From NCBI GenBank assembly GCA_022705425.1, contig JAKJEM010000002.1, positions 16,690-79,166 on the forward strand: DNA of 62,477 nt. Direction: 5' to 3'. A program made the position numbers and the translations under genes. Position 1 is the first letter of the stretch. Each line of letters begins with the position of its first letter. The stretch is from Planctomycetota bacterium. Lineage in GTDB: Bacteria > Planctomycetota > Brocadiia > CAIUPP01. Below the pieces are notes generated by a model. The model was not told where the DNA came from. It worked only from the letters and a program-made list of their open reading frames with translations, and did not search any database. Positions 40,215 to 48,562 of this stretch are shown here, piece after piece.

Positions 40215-42524
40215 ATGGAACTCGTGGCAAGCCAGGGGCACCGGGCGCAGGCGGTGACGTGTACGATCGGGGGGACGGCGTCGTTGCCGGTGCGGCGGCG
40301 CGGAGACGAAGCGCTCTGTGTGAGGTTCCACGCGCCGGCGGGGCTCTATCAACTGGCCGTGGTCGCCGACGCCAGCCGCTTCAACTGGGAGGAGCTCTAC
40401 ATCCCGCTGACGTTGTACGGCAACAGAGGACAGCGGACGGGGCCGTGGGATTTCGACCTGCTGCGTCAGCACAGCCCCCTGGTCCCAAGCTACTGGGTGG
40501 AGCTCGACGGGCGGCGGATCGGGCTGTGGTTCTTCGAGCGGGTGTCGCTGCCGGACATCGAGTCTCGGCGCTTCCGGGGGAAGACGGCCTTTCACGTTCG
40601 GGGGGCGGGGGAGCACGAACTGGCGCTGACGCCCTATCGCCCGATGGAGATCGAGTGGATGTCGGCGCGGCTGGAGATGGACCCGGAGGACCGTCTGGCG
40701 GCGTTGCCGTGTGCGGCGCGTCCGGCGGCGATGCCGGCGGCGCGCTGGGGGCAGGAGCGTTTCTGGGGGGAGCGTCGCCGCGCGCTGGCGACGACGCACT
40801 CGGTCTATCGAGAGCCGTTGCGGCGGGCGGTGGATTGGCTCTACTCCGAGAAGAAGATGGACCTGGCGGTGGACGAGGGGCGCAAGAGCAGCACAGCGGA
40901 GGACGTCCTGCTGCTGACTGCCGCGCACCATCTTCTCGGGCGGGAGGGCGCGCTGGCGCGGGCGCTGGAACTGGTCGAGCACTTCACGGCAATGCCGTAT
41001 TGGGGGAACCCGAAGACGGACGGCTACAGCCATAACGGCGACATGGGGGCGGCGCAGACCTTCCGCCCGCTGGCGACGGCCTTCCACGCGCTGGGCGGAT
41101 GCATGGGCGACGGCCTCCGGGACCGGCTGCGGGCGAAGCTGGCCCACCAGGGGGACATCTTCATGGACCAGGCGCTGTTGAACCGGGACTACTGGGGTGG
41201 CTCGTTGCTCCAGGATCACGGGTGGACGTCGTTGTTCGCCTGGGGGGCGGGGGCGTTGAGCCTCTACGGGGTGACGCCGGAGGCGGAGCGGTGGGTGTCG
41301 TACGTCATCCCGAGGCTGGACCGGGCGCTCGCGGCCATGCCGCGCGACGGGGCGATCCCGCACTCGTCGTACTTCTCCCTGGACTACTACACCGAGGAGG
41401 TCATGCACTACCGGAATGCGTTGCGGGCGCTGACGGGGCGGGACGTCTTCGACGAAGCGCCGTTCCATCCTGTGATCGAATGGCTGCACACGGTGCTCGA
41501 CGAGCGCGAGTGCGCGCAGTGGTTGTACGGGCACGGCGACCGGTTGCCGCTGACGGGGGGCTACGCCTTCCTGAACGCGATGACGGCGAAGTACGGCGAC
41601 GCGCGCGCGGCGCGGTTCCACCGGCTGCTGCTTGAGCCGCGCGCGGTGCATTTCTACCACAGCCGCCAGAGGAGCAATCACTACCACGGCCTCCTCTCCG
41701 GTTTCATGGAGTACGACCCGGAGGCCGACCGCCGCGCGCTGGGCGGCGCGCCGGAGACGCCGGGCGATGGCGTGGCGCACTTGAAGCATTTCCCTGACTC
41801 GGGCGTGGCGCACTACCGCGACGACCGCCTCGGCGCGGCGCTGGCGCTGCGCTGCGGACCGTACGCCGGACGCCATGCCTGGCTGTCTTCGGCCTGTCCG
41901 TGCGACCGGTTGGGAGACGCGCCGGGGGCGGGACACTTCGTCCTCTTCCTGAGCGGACAACCGCTGCTGGTCACGCCGGACTCTCCCTATCGGCTGAATA
42001 CCTTTCTGAGGAGTTGCCTCTTGGTGGACGGCCGCGGACAGTACGGCGACACGGGCTACCCGATGTCCATTCCCTCCTTCCCCATGCGCGGGGAGGAGAT
42101 CGAGAGCGTGCAGTGGGACGCGGCGGCACGCGCGGGACGGGTGCGACTGAACCTGCGTCCGGCTTACCCGGAGGAGTTGGGAATGGCGCTTTACCTGCGG
42201 GAGTTTGTCTTCACGGGGGAGAGGCGGATTCTCTGCCGCGACGAGGTTCTCTTCGATCGTCCGCGGCAAATGGCGTGGCTCTTCCAGGGGCAGCGGGAAC
42301 GCGGCGTGGCGCTGGCGGGGCTTTGCGCGCATTTCGGGCGGGGGCCGACGCTGCGGGTGACGCCCCGGCGGGTGGAAGGTCCGGCGTTGACGGCGACGCT
42401 CCGGGAGACGGAGGTGGTGTGGGGGTATTCGAGTACGGCGCACTTCAAACCCTTCGACCACGTCCGCTACGAGGGGGTAGAACCGGCCCGGCGGGGAGTG
42501 ATGGAGTTCGAGTTGACGTGGTGA
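40215..42524 (+). CDS. Heparinase II/III-like polysaccharide lyase family protein
   Basis: A 769-residue protein. The N-terminal ~170 residues are beta-rich. An (alpha/alpha)-toroid follows (about 190-480), with 'NGDMGAAQTFRPLATAFHALG' as two adjacent stretches, 'NRDYWGGSLLQDHGWTS' and 'YFSLDYYTEEVMHYRNAL'. The C-terminal beta-sandwich of the Hepar_II_III type has 'FPDSGVAHYRD' and 'SGQPLLVTPDSPYRLNT'. Candidate catalytic residues are the His/Tyr in 'QDHGW' and 'SNHYHG'. No signal peptide is visible, so action on an imported oligosaccharide is possible. ATG 40215 is chosen; the open frame extends far upstream only because of repeats and shadows. Confidence 0.75.
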   Translation: MELVASQGHRAQAVTCTIGGTASLPVRRRGDEALCVRFHAPAGLYQLAVVADASRFNWEELYIPLTLYGNRGQRTGPWDFDLLRQHSPLVPSYWVELDGRRIGLWFFERVSLPDIESRRFRGKTAFHVRGAGEHELALTPYRPMEIEWMSARLEMDPEDRLAALPCAARPAAMPAARWGQERFWGERRRALATTHSVYREPLRRAVDWLYSEKKMDLAVDEGRKSSTAEDVLLLTAAHHLLGREGALARALELVEHFTAMPYWGNPKTDGYSHNGDMGAAQTFRPLATAFHALGGCMGDGLRDRLRAKLAHQGDIFMDQALLNRDYWGGSLLQDHGWTSLFAWGAGALSLYGVTPEAERWVSYVIPRLDRALAAMPRDGAIPHSSYFSLDYYTEEVMHYRNALRALTGRDVFDEAPFHPVIEWLHTVLDERECAQWLYGHGDRLPLTGGYAFLNAMTAKYGDARAARFHRLLLEPRAVHFYHSRQRSNHYHGLLSGFMEYDPEADRRALGGAPETPGDGVAHLKHFPDSGVAHYRDDRLGAALALRCGPYAGRHAWLSSACPCDRLGDAPGAGHFVLFLSGQPLLVTPDSPYRLNTFLRSCLLVDGRGQYGDTGYPMSIPSFPMRGEEIESVQWDAAARAGRVRLNLRPAYPEELGMALYLREFVFTGERRILCRDEVLFDRPRQMAWLFQGQRERGVALAGLCAHFGRGPTLRVTPRRVEGPALTATLRETEVVWGYSSTAHFKPFDHVRYEGVEPARRGVMEFELTW

Positions 42525-42530
42525 GCGGGG

Positions 42531-43007
42531 TTACGCCTGCGGGCCGGGTTTCTCGCCGTCTGCGGTCTCCTCGGGCGGCGCCTCGCCGTCGTCGGTCTGC
42601 TCGGTCTCGGCGGCGGCCCGGCTGACGGCCTCGAGGATGCGTTCCTCGACAAAGATGGGCGCGCCGAGGAGGACGGCGATGGCGATGGCATCGCTGGGGC
42701 GGGAGTCAATCTCAATGGTCTTGCCGTCGCGCTGAAGGACGAGCTTGGCGTAGAAGGTGCCCTTGCGGAGGTCGCTGACGACGATGCGGGCGAGCTGGAC
42801 GTTGAGACTTCGGATGATGCCGACGATCAGGTCGTGGGTGAGGGGCCGGGGAGTGCGGATCTCCTTGATGCCGCGGTCAATGGCGTAGGCTTCGAAGATG
42901 CCGATGACGATGGGAAAGGCGCGCGCGCCCTCCTTCTCCTTAAGGACGATGACCTGCTGCTCGCTGCGCTCGTTGATGATGATGCGCGTCAGTTCAACTT
43001 CAACCAT
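42531..43007 (-). CDS. Bifunctional nuclease-domain (BFN/DUF151) protein
   Basis: A 158-residue protein of the DUF151 family, close in size to TM0160: 'EKEGARAFPIVIGIFEAYAI', 'PRPLTHDLI', 'FYAKLVL' and the signature 'DSRPSDAIAIAVLLGAPIFV'. Some plant relatives have nuclease activity; bacterial roles are unclear. The C-terminal 30 residues are an acidic, probably disordered tail. AAAGGA precedes the start. It converges on the heparinase-like gene with a 6-nt gap. Confidence 0.88.
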   Translation of the reverse strand: MVEVELTRIIINERSEQQVIVLKEKEGARAFPIVIGIFEAYAIDRGIKEIRTPRPLTHDLIVGIIRSLNVQLARIVVSDLRKGTFYAKLVLQRDGKTIEIDSRPSDAIAIAVLLGAPIFVEERILEAVSRAAAETEQTDDGEAPPEETADGEKPGPQA

Positions 43008-43170
43008 AGTGTCCTTTCGATGCGGGAGAGGTTGCGCGCGACGCACGCTGATTCTAGCACGGCGGCGAAGGGGGAGCAATGCGACGGGGGGGGGCGCGCG
43101 GGAATTGCGCCGGCGGGGCGAAGGCGCTATGCTGCCGCATGGTGTCGGGGCGATAGCGAGGAGGCGCGAT

Positions 43171-43875
43171 ATGAAGCGAGCGGGCCGGCTGATCGTGGTG
43201 GAGGGCTCCGACGGAAGCGGCAAGGCAACGCAGAGTCGGCGGCTGACGGCGCGGCTGCGGCGGGCGGGAATCCCGGCGGCGCGGATCGCCTTCCCCGGCT
43301 ATGAGCGGAGCTTCTTCGGGCGCGCGGTGGGGCGCTATCTGCGGGGGGAGTTCGGGGGGGCGAAGTCGGTGGACCCGCACCTGGCGGCGACGCTGTACGC
43401 CGGGGACCGCTTTGAGGCGCGGGCGCGGGTTCTGCGCTGGTTGGAGGAGGGGCGGACGGTCGTCTGCGACCGTTACGTGGATTCGAACAAGGCGCACCAG
43501 GCGGCGCGGCTGGCGGATGACTCGGCGCGGGCGGAGTTCCTGGACTGGGTGGACCGGCTGGAGTTCGAGGTGTTCCGGATGCCGCGTCCGGACTTCACGG
43601 TCTTTCTGCACGTGCCGCACGCGCAGGCGCACGAGTTGATCGGGCGCAAGGGGCGGCGGGCCTATCTGCAGGGGCGGCGGCGCGATATCCACGAGGCGGA
43701 CGCGCGACACCTGCGGCGGGCGGAGGCGATCTACCTGCAACTCGCGCGGACGCGCGGCCGGCGGCGGGGGGCGCTGATCGAGTGTGTGGAGGAGGGCCGA
43801 CTGCTGTCGCGCGCGGAGGTGGCGCGCCGGGTGTGGGAGGCGATTCCGAAGGGCCGGCGGGGGGGAGAACGGTAA
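43171..43875 (+). CDS. tmk: Thymidylate kinase
   Basis: Phosphorylates dTMP to dTDP. The 234-residue P-loop kinase has Walker A 'EGSDGSGKATQ' (about 10-20), the 'DRYVDSNKAHQAA' DRx motif that binds dTMP, 'DFTVFLHVP' and a LID-like 'GRKGRRAYLQGRRRDIHE'. The Walker Thr just after Lys is Ala (GKAT for GKTT/GKST), a mild deviation. Length is about 25 residues over the usual 205-215. GAGGAGG lies 7 nt upstream of ATG. Confidence 0.85.
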   Translation: MKRAGRLIVVEGSDGSGKATQSRRLTARLRRAGIPAARIAFPGYERSFFGRAVGRYLRGEFGGAKSVDPHLAATLYAGDRFEARARVLRWLEEGRTVVCDRYVDSNKAHQAARLADDSARAEFLDWVDRLEFEVFRMPRPDFTVFLHVPHAQAHELIGRKGRRAYLQGRRRDIHEADARHLRRAEAIYLQLARTRGRRRGALIECVEEGRLLSRAEVARRVWEAIPKGRRGGER

Positions 43876-43998
43876 CGGCAGACCGGGGACCGGGGACGGA
43901 AGACCGGGGAACGGCAACGGCGGACGACGGACGACTGACGACGGACGACGGACGACGGACGACAGACGACGGACGACGGACGACAGACAACGGACGGG
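43873..43998 (+). repeat. Heptanucleotide array (GACGACR)n, copy 6 (longest)
   Basis: About 125 nt, beginning with degenerate GACCGGG-like units and running into nearly perfect GACGACG/GACGACA units at 43920-43990. It starts at the tmk stop codon. The rest of the 322-nt gap to 44197 holds a weak GC hairpin (near 44000-44055) and the tetR promoter. Confidence 0.92.
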
Positions 43999-44129
43999 GG
44001 ACGCCCCTCCTTCATCAAGGATTCCGGCGGCCAAGCAGAAGGGGCGAGGGGCGCGTGTGACTTCGGCGCTGCTGGAGGGACAGGGGCAACGTTTCCTGAA
44101 GCTCTCCCACGAGCCGTTGCCGGAAGAAC

Positions 44130-44158
44130 TTGACAGGTGTAACCGATCCGGTCATACT
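44130..44158 (+). promoter_or_regulatory. Promoter with embedded dyad upstream of the TetR gene
   Basis: TTGACA (44130-44135), a 17-nt spacer and CATACT (44153-44158). The spacer contains the dyad ACCG-ATC-CGGT (44142-44152), so a TetR-family dimer could bind between -35 and -10 and repress its own operon. Confidence 0.55.
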
Positions 44159-44197
44159 ATGTAACTGAAGTGTGCATTGTGTGGCTGCGGAGGTTCT

Positions 44198-44890
44198 ATG
44201 GCCGTCCTGCCGGCGCGGAAACAGCGCGATCCTGAACGAAGCCGCGAGAGGTTGCTCCTCGCAGGGGCGCGGCTGTTCGCCGAGCGCGGGCCGGACGCGG
44301 TGTCCGTGGCGATGATCGCGCGCGAGGCGCGGCTGAACCGGCGGATGATCTACCACTACTTCCGCAGCAAGGAGGGGCTTTACGAGGCGGTCGTCCGCCG
44401 CGCGTACGACCAGCTCTCGTCGGTGGAGGTTGAGTTGACGCAGGTGCTGCTGCCGGCGGATGAACTGCTGGCGCGGATGGTGCGCGCGTACTATCGCTTT
44501 CTGGCGGAGCACCCGGAGTTCGTGCGGCTGCTGAGCTGGGAGAACCTGCGCGAGGGGCGATCGGCGCGGCGGATGCACCTGACGACGCTGAAGGCGCCGG
44601 TGATCCAGGCGTTGCGGATTGCGCTGGAGCGCGGGCGCGCAGAGGGGCGTTTCCGCCCGGACGTGGATGAGAAGCAGCTGCTCATCAGCTGCATGGCGCT
44701 GAGCTTCTTCTACTTCTCGAACCGCCACACGGTGAGCATGGCGCTGGGCGTGGACCTGGCGGCCCCGGAGGCGATCGAGCAACGCATCGCGCACGTGTTG
44801 AGTCTGCTGATGGACGGCATTCGGTCCGGCAACGGCCTTTCTCCGGCGTCGCCCGGCGCGGCGCGCCCAGTCAAGGAACCCCCGGCGTGA
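44198..44890 (+). CDS. TetR-family transcriptional regulator
   Basis: A 230-residue repressor-type protein with an N-terminal TetR helix-turn-helix (about 15-60: 'LLAGARLFAERGPDAVSVAM', 'NRRMIYHYFRSKEGLYEAV') and a ligand-binding helical C-terminal domain ('AEHPEFVRLLSWENL'). ATG 44198 follows GGAGG; the TTG at 44177 is less likely. Its stop overlaps the ackA GTG (GTGA), so regulator and acetate kinase are coupled and the regulator probably controls the whole run to about 51.3 kb. The ligand is unknown. Confidence 0.92.
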   Translation: MAVLPARKQRDPERSRERLLLAGARLFAERGPDAVSVAMIAREARLNRRMIYHYFRSKEGLYEAVVRRAYDQLSSVEVELTQVLLPADELLARMVRAYYRFLAEHPEFVRLLSWENLREGRSARRMHLTTLKAPVIQALRIALERGRAEGRFRPDVDEKQLLISCMALSFFYFSNRHTVSMALGVDLAAPEAIEQRIAHVLSLLMDGIRSGNGLSPASPGAARPVKEPPA

Positions 44891-46095
44891 AGATCCTGGT
44901 CATCAATTCCGGCAGTTCGTCTCTGAAGTTCCAGTTGTTCGACATGGCCGACGGGCGCGCGCTGGCGCGGGGCCTGGTGGAGCGGATCGGCGAGGTCTCG
45001 GGGGCGCGGGCGAAGTATGCCGGGCCGCGCGGCGAGAGCGCGGGGGAGGTTCAGGCCCCGGACCACAGCGCGGCGCTGGCATACATGGCGGGTCGGCTGG
45101 CCGACCGGAATCTGGGGGCGGTGGCGTCGCTCGATGAGGTGGACGCCGTGGGGCATCGCGTGGTGCATGGCGGCGAGAAGTTCGTCCACGCCGCGCCGAT
45201 TGACGATGCCGTGGAATCGGCGATTGAGTCGCTCTGCCCGCTGGCGCCGCTGCACAACCCGCCGAACCTGGCGGGCATCCGCGCCGCGCGCCGTTACTTC
45301 CCCGGCGTGCCGCACGTGGCGGTCTTCGATACGGCCTTTCATCAAACGATGCCGCCGCACGCCTCGCTGTATGCGTTGCCGTATGAGTTGTACGAGAAGC
45401 ACGGGGTGCGGCGTTACGGATTCCACGGCACGAGCCATCTCTACGTGGCGCGGCTGGCGGCGGAGCGCCTGGGGCGCGAGTTCGGCGCGTTCAACGCGGT
45501 GACGTGCCACCTGGGGAACGGGTGTTCCATCGCGGCGGTGCGGGGGGGGCGGTCGGTGGATACCTCGATGGGCCTGACGCCGCTGGAGGGGTTGATGATG
45601 GGGACGCGCAGCGGCGACATAGACCCGGCGCTGCCCTTCTTCCTGCACCGGGCGGCGGGGATTCCCTTCGACAAGGTCGAATCGCTGCTGAACAAGCAGA
45701 GCGGGCTGCTGGGCGTGTCGGGCGTGAGCAACGACTGCCGGACACTGTGGGAAGCGGCCGACGGCGGACACGTCCGCGCGCGGCTGGCGCTGGAGATGTT
45801 CGCCTACCGCGTGAAGAAGTACATCGGGGCGTACCTGGCCGCGCTCAACGGCGCGGAGGCGGTGGTCTTCACCGGAGGCATCGGCGAGCGCGACATCCTC
45901 ATCCGGCGCATGGTCTGCTCCGGACTGGAGTGGCTCGGCATCCGCCTCGATGAGGCACAGAACAACGCCACCTTCGGGCGGGAGGGGGTCATCAGCGCCC
46001 CCGACAGCCGCGTCCGGCTGATGGTGATCCCGACAAATGAAGAGCTGAAGATTGCGAACGAGACCCTTCCCTTTGCACGAAAGGCCGCATCCTGA
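44887..46095 (+). CDS. ackA: Acetate kinase
   Basis: Makes ATP from acetyl phosphate and ADP (reversible). The 402-residue ASKHA-fold enzyme has all the family blocks: 'NSGSSSLKFQLF' at the N-terminus, 'GHRVVHGGEKF', 'FDTAFHQTMP' with the catalytic Asp, 'YGFHGTSH', 'HLGNGCS', 'LMMGTRSGDIDP' and 'FTGGIGER'. The partner phosphotransacetylase is not adjacent. Coupling to a TetR gene at the head of a catabolic-looking cluster suggests substrate-induced fermentation. Confidence 0.96.
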   Translation: MKILVINSGSSSLKFQLFDMADGRALARGLVERIGEVSGARAKYAGPRGESAGEVQAPDHSAALAYMAGRLADRNLGAVASLDEVDAVGHRVVHGGEKFVHAAPIDDAVESAIESLCPLAPLHNPPNLAGIRAARRYFPGVPHVAVFDTAFHQTMPPHASLYALPYELYEKHGVRRYGFHGTSHLYVARLAAERLGREFGAFNAVTCHLGNGCSIAAVRGGRSVDTSMGLTPLEGLMMGTRSGDIDPALPFFLHRAAGIPFDKVESLLNKQSGLLGVSGVSNDCRTLWEAADGGHVRARLALEMFAYRVKKYIGAYLAALNGAEAVVFTGGIGERDILIRRMVCSGLEWLGIRLDEAQNNATFGREGVISAPDSRVRLMVIPTNEELKIANETLPFARKAAS

Positions 46096-46146
46096 CCGCG
46101 CCGTTGTCCGGAATCGTCATCCGAGTCTCTTTTCGAAAGGTCTGCC

Positions 46147-47418
46147 ATGTCTTACAACGTCAAGGTCAACCTCGACGACATGGTGCTGCCGGTGCAGGCC
46201 GGCGGCGTCACCTTCCGCAACCCGTTCTACGTCGGGTCGGGCCCGACGGCGAAATCCATCGAGCAGTTGCTGCGCGCGGAGCGGATGGGCTGGGCGGGGG
46301 CGAGCATCAAGCTGACGTTCGACCCGGAGCCCTACGTCAGCCTGCCGCCGCGGTACGGGTGGTTCAAGGAGCGGGGGTACCTGTCCTTCAGCGCGGAGAC
46401 GCGGCTGACCTTCGAGCAGGGGTTGCGGCTGATTGAGCAGGGGCGCAAGCAGACGCGCGATTTCATCCTGATGGCGAACGTGACGTACATCGGCGACAAG
46501 CCGGGCGTGACGGGCTGGGTGGAGATGGCGCGCAAGTTCGAGGCCGCCGGCGCGCACATCATCGAGTTGAACATGTGCTGCCCGAACATGAGTTTCAACG
46601 TGCAGGTCTCCGGTTCCACCCAGACGCAGCAGCAGACGGGCGCAAGCCTGGGCCAGAACGCCGAGGCCCTTTCGTTCATCACCCGCGAGGTGAAGAAGGG
46701 CGTCAAGGTGCCGGTCTTCGTCAAGCTGACGCCCGAGGGGGGCCGGATTGCGTCGGTGGCGCAGGCGTGCTTTGCGGCCGGCGCGGACGCCGTCGGCGGC
46801 ACGGCGAACCGGCTGGGGATACCGCCGATTGACATCTACAACCCCGGTCGCTCGGTGTACGCGCTGCAGAAGGAGCCGAGCATGAGCTGCATGTGCGGCC
46901 CCTGGCTGCGGCCGCTGGCCTTCCGCGACGTGTACGAAATCCGCAAACTCGTCGGGCCCGCGCCGGTCATCACCGCCACGGGCGGCATTATGGACATGGA
47001 GGACGTCGTCACCGCGGCCATGTGCGGCGGGGACCTCATGTGCATCTGCACGGCCACGATGCTCAAGGGCTTCGAGTTCCTGCCGGGCGTGATGAAGGAC
47101 CTGAAGGAATACATGGCGAAGATGGGGTACACGAAGTTCACGGACATGCGCGACATCCTGGTGCGCGAGATCACCCCGGCGAACAAGCTGACGATCCTGC
47201 CCGGCCGGGCGCGCAAGAAGAAGCCCGAGGAGGCGTGCCGCATCGCCGCGCGCTGCCACATCTGCGAGCGCGTGTGCCCCTCGAACGCCGTGTCCTTCGA
47301 GGGCGACCTGCCGCGAATCAAGTCCGACAAGTGCCAGGCGTGCGGCCTGTGCGTGCAGTTGTGCCCGCTGCGCAATTTTGAGATGATTACCGCGTCCGGC
47401 GAGGTGGTGAAGGACTGA
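46147..47418 (+). CDS. preA: PreA-like dihydropyrimidine/dihydroorotate dehydrogenase with two [4Fe-4S] clusters
   Basis: A 423-residue FMN TIM-barrel of the dihydroorotate-dehydrogenase class fused to a C-terminal ferredoxin module. FMN/substrate segments are 'GSGPTAKS', 'ELNMCCPNMSF', 'VKLTPEGGRI' and 'TATGGIMDMED'. The clusters are 'CHICERVCP' and 'CQACGLCVQLCP' (about 378-412). This matches PreA, the catalytic subunit of NAD-dependent dihydropyrimidine dehydrogenase in reductive pyrimidine catabolism. The 'SMSCMCGPWLRPLA' segment is variant. The partner PreT is not in the window, so electrons may come from ferredoxin. Confidence 0.85.
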   Translation: MSYNVKVNLDDMVLPVQAGGVTFRNPFYVGSGPTAKSIEQLLRAERMGWAGASIKLTFDPEPYVSLPPRYGWFKERGYLSFSAETRLTFEQGLRLIEQGRKQTRDFILMANVTYIGDKPGVTGWVEMARKFEAAGAHIIELNMCCPNMSFNVQVSGSTQTQQQTGASLGQNAEALSFITREVKKGVKVPVFVKLTPEGGRIASVAQACFAAGADAVGGTANRLGIPPIDIYNPGRSVYALQKEPSMSCMCGPWLRPLAFRDVYEIRKLVGPAPVITATGGIMDMEDVVTAAMCGGDLMCICTATMLKGFEFLPGVMKDLKEYMAKMGYTKFTDMRDILVREITPANKLTILPGRARKKKPEEACRIAARCHICERVCPSNAVSFEGDLPRIKSDKCQACGLCVQLCPLRNFEMITASGEVVKD

Positions 47419-47460
47419 CCTGGCCGTTCCCATTCCCGTCCCTGCAGAGAGGACTCGTCC

Positions 47461-48474
47461 ATGGCGAAGAAGACCGTGACCGCTCCGAAGGCTGTGATCT
47501 CGAAGAAGAGCGCCAAAGCCCCGAAGCTGACCGACCGCCTGCGCGGGCGGCAGTTGCCGCACATCGGCGTGCTCAGCCGCGAGGACCTCGATGCCGTCAT
47601 CGCGCTGGGGGAGTGGTTCCGCGACCACCCCGAGGACCGGACGTATGGAAACCTGCTGGCGGGACGCTTGCAGGCGCTGCTGTTCGTCTATGAATCCACC
47701 CGGACGCGCATGGGCTTCACGCGCGCGATGACGCAGCTCGGCGGCGAGACGGCGTACCTGAACGCGAAGGAGACGCAGATGGGGCGCGGCGAGTCGGTGG
47801 CCGACACGGCCCGCGCGCTGAATGAGTTCGTGGACTGCCTGGCCGCGCGCCTGTGGAAGCAGGAGGACATGGACACGATGGCCGCGATGATGGACGTGCC
47901 GGTGTTCAACGCCTGCACGCCGCGCGACCACTCCACGCACGTCATCGGCGAGTTGATGGCGATCAAGCAGGCCAAGGGACGCCTGGAGGGCCTCAACCTG
48001 GTCTATACCGGCATGGCGCGCGGCATCCTGCACAGTTTCCTGCGCGTGTGCCCGGTGATGGGCATCAACCTGGTGCTGGCGATCCCCGTGTCCTACGCGC
48101 GGACGTTGGACAAGGCGATCGTGGCCGAGGGCGAGGCGCGCGCCAAGAAGGCCGGCACGAGCATCGAGATCATCACCGACCTCAAGAAGGCCGTAAAGGG
48201 CGCCGATTTCATCCAGGCCAGCACGCTGATCCGCAGCATGCTCGCCGGCGAGATGAGCCCCGAGGAGAAGGAAGTCGAAATCCCGAAGTGGACCGTCACC
48301 GACGAGGTGCTGGCCTGCGCCAAGCGCGACGTGCTCTACAGCCACTCCGGCCCGGCGCACCGGAATGTGTGCGCCACCGACGCCGTCATGGACGGGCCCA
48401 AGTCCATCATCCCGCAGGAGGCCCAGAACGCCTTCTACGCCAAGAAGGCGCTCTATGCGTTGATGGTGAAGTAG
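47461..48474 (+). CDS. Atypical aspartate/ornithine carbamoyltransferase-family protein
   Basis: A 337-residue protein with the carbamoyl-phosphate loop 'YESTRTRMGFTRAM' (S-T-R-T-R, about 78-91) and the two-domain fold ('GLNLVYTGMARGILHSFLR' in place of the usual second-domain opening). The other carbamoyl-phosphate motif, H-P-x-Q, is replaced by 'HSTH', and the H-C-L-P or H-P-L-P region reads 'YSHSGPAHR'. It is therefore neither ArgF nor PyrB by motif and resembles uncharacterised YgeW-like branches. The first ~23 residues form a Lys/Ala-rich extension ('KKTVTAPKAVISKKSAKAPK'). Context (PreA, creatininase) suggests catabolic carbamoyl transfer. Confidence 0.8.
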   Translation: MAKKTVTAPKAVISKKSAKAPKLTDRLRGRQLPHIGVLSREDLDAVIALGEWFRDHPEDRTYGNLLAGRLQALLFVYESTRTRMGFTRAMTQLGGETAYLNAKETQMGRGESVADTARALNEFVDCLAARLWKQEDMDTMAAMMDVPVFNACTPRDHSTHVIGELMAIKQAKGRLEGLNLVYTGMARGILHSFLRVCPVMGINLVLAIPVSYARTLDKAIVAEGEARAKKAGTSIEIITDLKKAVKGADFIQASTLIRSMLAGEMSPEEKEVEIPKWTVTDEVLACAKRDVLYSHSGPAHRNVCATDAVMDGPKSIIPQEAQNAFYAKKALYALMVK

Positions 48475-48496
48475 TCCGGTCCGAGGTCTGCGCGCG

Positions 48497-48547
48497 GCCG
48501 ACGCCGGAGCCTTCCGTGCGGGGTTCCGGCGGTCGGCGCGGCTCTTT
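48497..48547 (+). terminator. Strong GC hairpin between carbamoyltransferase and creatininase genes
   Basis: CCGAC-GCCGGA-GCC (48499-48513 area) pairs with GGT-TCCGGC-GTCGG (48522-48536 area) with one bulge, followed by a short CTTT run. It may be a weak terminator or a processing stem that lowers downstream expression. Confidence 0.4.
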
Positions 48548-48562
48548 CGGCGGGGAGGTTCC

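Noticed and set aside
38892..42461. An open frame of 1189 codons on the minus strand
   Set aside because: Only the part from 39989 to 38892 (DUF362 protein) is coding. The rest is a shadow of the heparinase-like gene, with Arg/Pro-rich nonsense typical of antisense frames in GC-rich DNA.
43873..43998. A CRISPR array at the heptamer repeats
   Set aside because: Units are 7 nt with no spacers and no cas genes are nearby; it is a simple tandem repeat.
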